In this document: piece by piece, positions 1 through 5,397 of the stretch
Position numbering within the stretch: the first letter of the stretch is position 1
Layout of the letters: every line of letters begins with the position of its first letter
Position numbers and translations under genes: made by a program
The notes under the pieces: generated by a model
What the model saw: only the letters and a program-made list of their open reading frames with translations
The model's database searches: none
Told to the model about the DNA's origin: nothing
Assembly: GCA_027013765.1 (NCBI GenBank)
Contig: JALWGG010000161.1
Coordinates: 1 to 7,580 of the forward strand
DNA length: 7,580 nucleotides
Direction of reading: 5' to 3'
Source of the DNA: Acidilobaceae archaeon
Lineage (GTDB): Archaea > Thermoproteota > Thermoprotei_A > Sulfolobales > Acidilobaceae

Positions 1-39
1 GTGCCAGACTGGGAACCCATATACAGTTGTGTGGGAAGT

Positions 40-48
40 GTATATAAG
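40..48 (+). promoter_or_regulatory. possible TATA box upstream of the transporter
   Basis: The motif GTATATAAG is preceded by purine-rich GGGAAG, as expected for a TFB-recognition element. If used, it would start transcription near 70 and give a leader of about 50 bases. Its TGTATAT part is the right arm of a 7-bp inverted repeat (19-25 with 39-45). The reverse strand therefore also carries a TATA-like motif that could serve a divergent gene off the left edge. A second candidate is listed separately. Confidence 0.3.
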
Positions 49-80
49 TTTAGCTTCTTGAAACGTTTATGTCTTCGGCA

Positions 81-90
81 CATAATATAG
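81..90 (+). promoter_or_regulatory. alternative TATA box for the transporter
   Basis: The AT-rich CATAATATAG is centred about 37 bases before the ATG at 123. That predicts a start site near 112 and a leader of about 10 bases, in line with the absence of a Shine-Dalgarno motif before this gene. The choice between this and the stronger-looking TATATAAG at 41-48 cannot be made from sequence alone. Confidence 0.3.
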
Positions 91-122
91 TAACCCGGAT
101 ACCGTGAGCTATAGTATTTAGC

Positions 123-2864
123 ATGCCGTCAATTGTAAGGGTGGCCTGTTTGGTTGTCAATAGGCCTGCAGCCACTACAATACTATTATGGCTGGCGGTA
201 TCACTTGCTCTCCTGCCAGCCGCTTCTAGGCTAGAAGATAGACTCGTCTATTCTGAAGAACATCTAGTCCCGGAGGATATAGAGAGCCGTAAGGCGGTCG
301 AGGTCCTCAGGGGCATCGGTATGGCTCCTGGTAGCAGTTATATTATCGTTGCCTACAACCCCGTTGGCCTAGAGTCTTCAAGGATCGTGGAGTCTAAGCT
401 GGAAGATATACTAGATGGATGGGATCCAATCGTCATAGGCCCCTGGAGCATGTACACCAGGGTGCTGGGCGAGGCAAGGGCCAGGCTGGCTGGTGTAGTT
501 ATAAATTCATTAGAAGCCTACATGGGGCTCAAGAAACTTGCCGAGAATGCCGTGGAGGCATATACCGGGCTGAGGAGTGCACTGAATGCTACCTACGGCA
601 CCGCACAAGCCTACATGATCATGTATAGCCTAGCTAGGGCTACTGGCAGCCCTAGCCCCTCTGAAGAGGCTTATGAGTCCCTGAGGGGATCGCTCCCAGC
701 AGAGGCTAGGCCCTTCCTAGATGAGTTCTACAAGAGTTTATACGGGTTGACTGGTGGTAGGCCAAGCCTATGGGCGGTTGAGGAGGCTGCCAGGGCCTCC
801 GCCTATAAGCTGCTGCCCTATGACATGGCGAGCCTTGTAGCCGAGTTTAGCCTGGCTAATTATACAAGTAGCGAGGCGATAATGGAGGTGTTGTATAGGA
901 GATTCTCGGAGTATGGCGTTAATATTTCGCTCGACGAGTTTAAAATGCTAGTCCGAGACCCGGTAGGGGCTCCACGGTCGATTGTGATCCTACGCCTCTC
1001 AGACGCGCCCCCCTGCCTGGTCGATGCCTTCGATTTAACCCTTCAGGGCTATCCAGTAGCGGAGGCTGTAGATGCTACATGTAGAGGGTATCTGGAGGCT
1101 ACTCTTCCCTTTCCAGACGCTATACCCGAGGAGTATAGGGGGATGCTAGTCTCTGGCGGCTATGGATTCGTCTATGCATATACAAGGGTGCCTGTAGAGG
1201 TAAACGAGTCCATAAGCATAATGGAGCGGCTTCATTCAGGGTTGAGTGGCGTCGACGCTTATTACTATGGGTCTATCCCGCTACTGGCAGAGGTAGCGGC
1301 TAGTGCTGAACGGGAGACTGCTAGGATTGACGTGGCTACAGTCATTCTAGTAACAATCCTACTGGTAGCGTTGATGGGGAGCGTCACGGCTCCAGCAGTT
1401 ATACTTGCTGGGGCTTCGGCCTCGCTAGCGGTATCCATGGGGCTTCTAAGCATTGCCGCTGGCTACACGGGGGTCTACTACCTCTCTAGGATCCTAGTTA
1501 TACCCGTGGTCTTCGGAATCACTGTGGATTACTCCGTCTTCTACCTCTTCAGGGTGCTGGAAGAGTATAGGGCTGGGAAGCCGTGGGGCGCTGCAGTAGC
1601 TACTGCATGGCGCAGGGCCAGCAGGGCGCTCACCCTAGGTGGTATTGCAGTCGTGCTCGGATTCGCAGCATACATCCTTACACCCCAGGAGGCCCTTCGA
1701 GGCATAGGTATTGCCCTGGTTATAGCCGCTGGCGTCTCATTTGCATCAAGTATGACTCTTCTACCCGCGATACTAGCACTCCTAGGCCCTAGGCTAGTCT
1801 TCTGGCCTAGGAGGAGGCTGGATATGCCAGCTGCTGGCCAGGCGCTCTTTTTTAGGAGGATAGCGTCTAGATCAATAAGGCATGGTACTCTCGTGACGTT
1901 GTCAATGATCGTTGCCACTCTAGTGCTAGCCCTGTATCTAGCACACACGCCCCCCTCTGCAAACATCTATTTCAGCCTTCCACGGGACTCCCAGTATATT
2001 GAGGCTGCTAGGATACTAGATAGCGCGTTGCCTAGCTGGTACTATTCGAGGATAATCGTGGTAGCACCTTCGGACGTGGATCTGGAGGGTGTTACTAGCA
2101 TTATTGAGGAGCTAGGCCTTAGAGTGCTCGATACAGCTAGCCGTGGCGGGTATACAATCCTAAACATTGGGCTACCCATAGACCCGCTGGATGACAGGAT
2201 CTATGATATACTAACACGCCTGAGGACCTCCCTCCCACCCGGGGTCATGGTGGATGGGTTTCCCTCATTAAGGGCTGACGCGGTAGAGTCTATACTGGGC
2301 GATTTCTTCAAGATAACATTACCCCTTGCATCCCTCCTGATACTATCATACCTTGTAATAGGCTACGGCTCTGTACTAGTCCCGTTGAGGCTTCTTGCAA
2401 CGATAGCATTTAGCACTGTTGTAAGCCTCGCATTCGCAATGATCGCATTCGAACAGGAGGCTAGTAGGATAAGCGTGCTGTCATTTATGAGGTCGTCCCT
2501 CTACTGGGTGGTCCCAATAATTGTACTAGGCCTCATGATAACCCTCGGCATGGACTATGATATATTCCTAACCACAAGGATAAGGGAAGAGCTTGGTCGT
2601 GGGAAAAGAGAGGATGAGGCTATACTAGAGGCTGTTGAGAGGACGGGTGTTGTCATAACCGTCTGCGGCATTATACTAGCGGGGGCATTCTCCACACTAC
2701 TCCTGACAAGGGTCCCAACACTCAGGGAGGCGGGCCTCGCAATAGCTCTCTCAATACTTATAGACACATTCATAGTGCGCCCAGTACTCGTGCCCGCGGT
2801 AATGACGGTCTTAGGCAGGTATAACTGGTGGCCTGGCAAGTCTCTTTTCAGGGAGTGGGATTGA
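123..2864 (+). CDS. MMPL/RND-superfamily membrane transporter
   Basis: A 913-residue polytopic membrane protein of the RND superfamily, MMPL branch, which is expected to use the proton gradient to move lipids or other hydrophobic substrates. Its substrate cannot be read from the sequence. The protein is a tandem duplication. The first half has TM1 at about 15-36, an extracellular region at about 40-402 and a TM2-TM6 block at about 403-560. The second half has TM7 at about 588-608, an extracellular region at about 612-728 and a TM8-TM12 block at about 731-905. Each half carries the MMPL signature in its fourth helix: GITVDY with D469/Y470, and LGMDYD with D811/Y812. These match the paired Asp-Tyr proton relay known from mycobacterial MmpL3. 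The first extracellular region is about three times longer than the second because of a mostly helical stretch at about 108-280. The ATG at 123 has no clear ribosome-binding site, which fits a short-leader mRNA. Family assignment is firm; function is unknown. Confidence 0.9.
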   Translation: MPSIVRVACLVVNRPAATTILLWLAVSLALLPAASRLEDRLVYSEEHLVPEDIESRKAVEVLRGIGMAPGSSYIIVAYNPVGLESSRIVESKLEDILDGWDPIVIGPWSMYTRVLGEARARLAGVVINSLEAYMGLKKLAENAVEAYTGLRSALNATYGTAQAYMIMYSLARATGSPSPSEEAYESLRGSLPAEARPFLDEFYKSLYGLTGGRPSLWAVEEAARASAYKLLPYDMASLVAEFSLANYTSSEAIMEVLYRRFSEYGVNISLDEFKMLVRDPVGAPRSIVILRLSDAPPCLVDAFDLTLQGYPVAEAVDATCRGYLEATLPFPDAIPEEYRGMLVSGGYGFVYAYTRVPVEVNESISIMERLHSGLSGVDAYYYGSIPLLAEVAASAERETARIDVATVILVTILLVALMGSVTAPAVILAGASASLAVSMGLLSIAAGYTGVYYLSRILVIPVVFGITVDYSVFYLFRVLEEYRAGKPWGAAVATAWRRASRALTLGGIAVVLGFAAYILTPQEALRGIGIALVIAAGVSFASSMTLLPAILALLGPRLVFWPRRRLDMPAAGQALFFRRIASRSIRHGTLVTLSMIVATLVLALYLAHTPPSANIYFSLPRDSQYIEAARILDSALPSWYYSRIIVVAPSDVDLEGVTSIIEELGLRVLDTASRGGYTILNIGLPIDPLDDRIYDILTRLRTSLPPGVMVDGFPSLRADAVESILGDFFKITLPLASLLILSYLVIGYGSVLVPLRLLATIAFSTVVSLAFAMIAFEQEASRISVLSFMRSSLYWVVPIIVLGLMITLGMDYDIFLTTRIREELGRGKREDEAILEAVERTGVVITVCGIILAGAFSTLLLTRVPTLREAGLAIALSILIDTFIVRPVLVPAVMTVLGRYNWWPGKSLFREWD

Positions 2865-2902
2865 CTATAATAATGTTGTTATAAACTTGATTATTTATAG
2901 TC
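2863..2902 (+). repeat. inverted repeat after the transporter stop codon
   Basis: GACTATAA (2863-2870) and TTATAGTC (2895-2902) are perfect 8-bp complements separated by 24 bases, beginning within the transporter's TGA stop. A transcript could fold here, so the repeat may shape the 3' end of the mRNA. Archaeal termination depends mainly on U-runs, and none of five or more follows. The AT-rich composition also makes such pairings easy by chance. Confidence 0.25.
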
Positions 2903-3007
2903 TATTATAGCATTATCTTAATACTCCTTTATGGGATGCGTTTCAGGGTATGCATGTTATACTCCCACTCTTGAGTTTGACAATGTCAAAGTTATTGATT
3001 ATTTATA
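2887..3007 (+). repeat. 13-bp direct repeat in the spacer before the octahaem cytochrome
   Basis: TTGATTATTTATA occurs at 2887-2899 and again, identically, at 2995-3007, 108 bases apart. Both copies contain TTTATA, so the spacer holds two equivalent TATA-like elements. The second is correctly placed for the cytochrome gene. The first would start transcription near 2923, just ahead of a 31-codon open frame at 2931-3026 that ends four bases before the first cytochrome ATG. Duplication of the promoter element is an inference. Confidence 0.4.
2976..2990. promoter_or_regulatory. palindrome upstream of the octahaem cytochrome, operator candidate
   Basis: TTTGACAATGTCAAA has perfect 6-bp arms (TTTGAC/GTCAAA) around a 3-base centre. 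It ends 11 bases before the TATA-like TTTATAT at 3002. In archaea this is a usual place for a dimeric helix-turn-helix activator, such as an Lrp-type protein. The symmetry is visible directly; the regulator and the sign of control are unknown. Confidence 0.45.
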
Positions 3008-3008
3008 T
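3002..3008 (+). promoter_or_regulatory. TATA box of the octahaem cytochrome gene
   Basis: TTTATAT is centred about 25 bases before the ATG at 3030 and 43 before the ATG at 3048. A start site near 3030 would give a leaderless mRNA for the first ATG. Alternatively it gives an 18-base leader, including the GGTGG motif at 3038-3042, for the second. A further TATATATT-like stretch at 3017-3024 could act instead and would make the second ATG leaderless. Confidence 0.45.
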
Positions 3009-3029
3009 TACATTAGTATATATTGATAT

Positions 3030-4736
3030 ATGGTATTGGTGGATATAATGAACGTCAAGGTGCTTGCGATAATAACAGTCGCCGCATTGATAGTCATAAT
3101 TGGGCTGGCTAGTGCTATAGGGGAGGAGGGCGAGCTAGCTTTCGAGCCTATCAAGCCGGAAGTAGTCGATCATACCGAGTTCTTTGAAGAAGCCAACGTC
3201 ACCACATATGAAGGGTCAAAATCTTGCATCTCCTGCCACGAGGATGAGGTGTATGAGTTCTTCCACTCGTATCATTACCAGATGGCCTCCTGGGCAGACG
3301 ATGTTACGGGTAAGGGTAGGGTACTCGTGGGTGGTAGGGTGGCCTACAACGACTTCTGTATGGCGATGTTCCTAGACAATGGTACCAAGCCCTTCAACTG
3401 GATCGGCTATGTGGTGTTGAAGAAGGCTCCTGAAGGTTATGAGGACCTCGTTGGCAGCTTCACGGGGCTGACTGGTTGTAGTATGTGCCATGGGACTGGT
3501 ATGGGTCTCCCGCCCTCATGGGAGGCTAGCGAGGAGCAGTTAGGTAATATAGACTGCCTGGCATGCCATGCCGACCCGGAGCTCTACGTCTCAGGCCCTA
3601 AGGCTATAGCTAAGGGGATAAAGAATGTCACTAAGGATGAGAAGGGGAGGTTTAGATACGTTGTAAACCTGGACATAACTGATATAGCCAAGAATATCAT
3701 AGACGTGCCTACAACCGCCAACTGCCTGGCGTGCCATGCATACAGTGGTGGTGGACCCCACCTAAAGAGGCCGAACCTTGGCCCAGACATGTATACTGGG
3801 AAGACCAAGGATGGAAAGATATTCGACGTCCATATAGCGAATGGGATGTCCTGCGTCGACTGCCACCCCGGCAGTGGGCACAAGTTCTCCACGTCAAGCG
3901 TTGACACATGGGATAGGGAGGGTGAGAGGCCTGGGGAGAAGGTTAGGCAGTGTAGCGAGTGCCATTCAAGCGATCCCCATGGCGGCGTCACGGGCTGGTT
4001 CCTAAACACGTTCCACGACAAGGTTGCATGCCAGACATGCCACATACCATACATAGCGCATGGAGACTATCCAACGGAGAAGTATAGGGATTGGAGCGCC
4101 ACAACATTCCACCCCGACAAGAAGAGGTGGAAGTTCTCAGTACCAGACCCAGAGACTGGTAATACTGATAAATGGTATCTATTCAAGAATCTGGAGCCCG
4201 TATACGCGTGGTATAATGGGGAGAGGGAGGCCTACACGTTCCCCGACAGGGTAGAGCCGGTAAAGGATGACGAGTTAAACCTTGACCCGGTTAACGGTGA
4301 GAGCGCCGGAGTCGTCTACTACGTCAAGCCTAGCGGCGACCGCTCGGACCCTGAGGCCAAGATATATCCATTCAAGCTGCACAGGGCACTAATCCCCTAC
4401 TCCCCCAGCGAGGGGAAGCCTGTACCAGTAAAGGTGGGGATAGCGTTCGCAACTGGTAATGTGAAGCTCGCCACTGAGAAGGGTGCCAACGCTTCCGGCA
4501 TAAGCTGGGATGGGAAGACGTATGTCACATACGTCAGGTACATGCAGGTGAACCATGGAGTGCAGCCAGCTGAAAACGCACTGGAATGCCTAAACTGCCA
4601 CGGCCCCACCGTGAGGAGGATGCCCTGGCCGGAGCTAGGCTACGGCCACTTCCCAGAGATAGCATTCACACTAATACTGATCGCTGTCATAGCAGTCCTA
4701 GTGGGGGTACCCTACTGGTATATAAAGAGGAGGTGA
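3030..4736 (+). CDS. octahaem c-type cytochrome, tetrathionate reductase (OTR) family, membrane-anchored
   Basis: A 568-residue exported multihaem cytochrome. Eight CxxCH haem motifs start at residues 66, 150, 176, 232, 275, 308, 334 and 520. Features I recognise from the OTR family are YNDFC before haem 2 (free C110), NIDCLACH, a Gly-rich stretch after haem 4, DVHIANG before haem 5, ACQTCHIP at haem 7 with DWSAT shortly after, YPFKLHR at 447-452, and NHG...CLNCH...LGYG at the end. Shewanella OTR reduces tetrathionate, nitrite and hydroxylamine in vitro, but its physiological role is unsettled, so the substrate here is open. Residues 8-29 form a signal peptide or anchor (possible cleavage after ASA, 27-29). 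Residues 543-564 form a C-terminal transmembrane helix ending KRR, which puts the haems outside. The ATG at 3048 (residue 7), preceded by GGTGG, is an equally good start. No quinol-oxidising partner or haem-maturation gene is nearby. The peroxiredoxin gene follows after 66 bases. Confidence 0.9.
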   Translation: MVLVDIMNVKVLAIITVAALIVIIGLASAIGEEGELAFEPIKPEVVDHTEFFEEANVTTYEGSKSCISCHEDEVYEFFHSYHYQMASWADDVTGKGRVLVGGRVAYNDFCMAMFLDNGTKPFNWIGYVVLKKAPEGYEDLVGSFTGLTGCSMCHGTGMGLPPSWEASEEQLGNIDCLACHADPELYVSGPKAIAKGIKNVTKDEKGRFRYVVNLDITDIAKNIIDVPTTANCLACHAYSGGGPHLKRPNLGPDMYTGKTKDGKIFDVHIANGMSCVDCHPGSGHKFSTSSVDTWDREGERPGEKVRQCSECHSSDPHGGVTGWFLNTFHDKVACQTCHIPYIAHGDYPTEKYRDWSATTFHPDKKRWKFSVPDPETGNTDKWYLFKNLEPVYAWYNGEREAYTFPDRVEPVKDDELNLDPVNGESAGVVYYVKPSGDRSDPEAKIYPFKLHRALIPYSPSEGKPVPVKVGIAFATGNVKLATEKGANASGISWDGKTYVTYVRYMQVNHGVQPAENALECLNCHGPTVRRMPWPELGYGHFPEIAFTLILIAVIAVLVGVPYWYIKRR

Positions 4737-4747
4737 AGCCTTCACCT
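4731..4747. promoter_or_regulatory. 17-bp palindrome across the cytochrome stop codon, upstream of the peroxiredoxin gene
   Basis: AGGTGAAGCCTTCACCT consists of perfect 8-bp arms (AGGTGAAG/CTTCACCT) around one central C, with the TGA stop at 4734-4736 inside the left arm. As DNA it is operator-like and lies about 12 bases before the TATA-like TTAAAA at 4760. As RNA it can form a shorter stem once a few bases open as loop. The left arm also resembles a Shine-Dalgarno motif. Whether it is an operator, a 3'-end structure or chance is undecided. Confidence 0.4.
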
Positions 4748-4759
4748 ACATACAACATG

Positions 4760-4765
4760 TTAAAA
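4760..4765 (+). promoter_or_regulatory. weak TATA-like element before the peroxiredoxin gene
   Basis: TTAAAA lies about 40 bases before the ATG at 4803 and would start transcription near 4788, leaving a leader of about 14 bases with no Shine-Dalgarno motif. It overlaps the 8-bp palindrome AACATGTT (4754-4761). The gene might instead be read through from the cytochrome promoter. Confidence 0.25.
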
Positions 4766-4802
4766 CTACACCACCAACCTACTATTTTCCTGGGAATGCA
4801 TC

Positions 4803-5267
4803 ATGGCCCTGAAGCCTGGAGACGAGGCCCCCGACTTCGAGCTACCCTCACATACGGGGGACAAGGTTAGGCTATCCAATTATAGGGGTAGGGTAGTGGT
4901 CCTTTACTTCTACCCAAGAGCCATGACCCCAGGATGCACCAGGGAGGGTATAAGGTTCAACGAGCTATACAACGAGTTCGAGAAGCTCGGGGCAGTAGTG
5001 CTAGGAGTCTCCACAGACCCCGTAGACAAGAACAGGAAGTTCGCCGAGAAATACGGGTTCCAATTCCCCCTGCTAAGCGACGTCGACGGCAGGGTATCCG
5101 AGCTCTATGGGGTGCTAGAGGTAAGGGGTAAAGGTGTGAAATCCAGTAGGAGGACCACGTTCATAATAGATGCGGAAGGCAGGATAGCTAGGATACTTGA
5201 GAACATAAGGCCAGCGGAGAAGCACGCTGACTTGGCGCTGGAGGAGGTTAGGAAACTCTCTAAATAG
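4803..5267 (+). CDS. peroxiredoxin, Bcp/PrxQ type, single cysteine
   Basis: A 154-residue thioredoxin-fold peroxidase that reduces hydrogen peroxide or organic hydroperoxides. The start MALKPGDEAPDFELP is typical of the family. The active-site block FYPRAMTPGC carries the PxxxTxxC signature with peroxidatic C45 and T42. R117, in the RRTTFIID strand, is the expected catalytic arginine. The usual PrxQ motif has a second, resolving Cys five residues after the first; here the segment reads CTREGI, and C45 is the only cysteine in the protein. It should therefore act as a 1-Cys enzyme needing a partner thiol, or form an intermolecular disulfide. No signal peptide is seen, so it is cytosolic. It lies 66 bases after the cytochrome on the same strand. 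The start fits the family N-terminus, although no ribosome-binding site is visible. Confidence 0.93.
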   Translation: MALKPGDEAPDFELPSHTGDKVRLSNYRGRVVVLYFYPRAMTPGCTREGIRFNELYNEFEKLGAVVLGVSTDPVDKNRKFAEKYGFQFPLLSDVDGRVSELYGVLEVRGKGVKSSRRTTFIIDAEGRIARILENIRPAEKHADLALEEVRKLSK

Positions 5268-5297
5268 CATCCCTAACCAAAGCCCTAAGCCCCCATT

Positions 5298-5326
5298 GCC
5301 AGGATCCTTAGAATCCTCCTCCTGGC
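5298..5326 (+). repeat. potential hairpin between the peroxiredoxin and glycosylase genes
   Basis: GCCAGGA (5298-5304) pairs with TCCTGGC (5320-5326) around a 15-base loop. An alternative inner pairing, AGGAT with ATCCT (5301-5305 and 5313-5317), is also possible. It lies about 30 bases after the peroxiredoxin stop and about 25 before the glycosylase TATA box. No U-run follows, so termination is uncertain. Confidence 0.3.
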
Positions 5327-5342
5327 TGCTACAGAGAGCGGC

Positions 5343-5389
5343 CTAGACTGTTTTAAACCCGTCTAGAACGCATTCATTCTTCTAGAGGT
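5343..5389 (+). promoter_or_regulatory. promoter, operator-like repeats and ribosome-binding site of the DNA glycosylase gene
   Basis: The TATA box TTTTAAA is at 5351-5357, predicting a start site near 5380. The GAGGT Shine-Dalgarno motif is at 5385-5389, 8 bases before the TTG start. CTAGAC (5343-5348) and GTCTAG (5361-5366) form an inverted repeat bracketing the TATA box. TCTAGAA (5362-5368) and TTCTAGA (5380-5386) form a second one that overlaps the ribosome-binding site. The three CTAG cores are 20 and 19 bases apart, about two helical turns, which suggests a repressor array. CTAG is common in this DNA, so chance is possible. Confidence 0.5.
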
Positions 5390-5397
5390 CTACCGGG

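Noticed and set aside
1541..1966. 141-codon open frame on the - strand inside the transporter gene
   Set aside because: It lies wholly within a well-supported membrane protein, has no recognisable motif and no ribosome-binding site, and is a by-product of codon bias in the opposite frame.
2931..3026. 31-codon open frame before the cytochrome, considered as a gene
   Set aside because: It has no ribosome-binding site or recognisable motif, is AT-rich, and overlaps the likely operator and TATA box. It is kept only as a hypothesis under findings.
3584..4054. 156-codon open frame on the - strand inside the cytochrome gene
   Set aside because: It is antisense to five haem motifs. Its Trp/His/Cys-rich composition is simply the complement of the CxxCH codons.
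4586..4870. 94-codon + strand frame bridging the end of the cytochrome and the start of the peroxiredoxin gene
   Set aside because: It overlaps two real genes in another frame, with an Arg/Pro-rich, low-complexity composition and no motif.
3030..5267. Cytochrome plus peroxiredoxin as a dedicated two-gene defence or respiratory system
   Set aside because: Adjacency on one strand is the only evidence. The peroxiredoxin appears cytosolic while the haems face outward, and separate promoter-like elements precede each gene.
5268..5397. Spacer between the peroxiredoxin and glycosylase genes, checked for a tRNA or small RNA
   Set aside because: Only a short 7-bp hairpin is seen, without a cloverleaf, T-loop or A/B-box pattern. 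A promoter for the glycosylase explains the right half.
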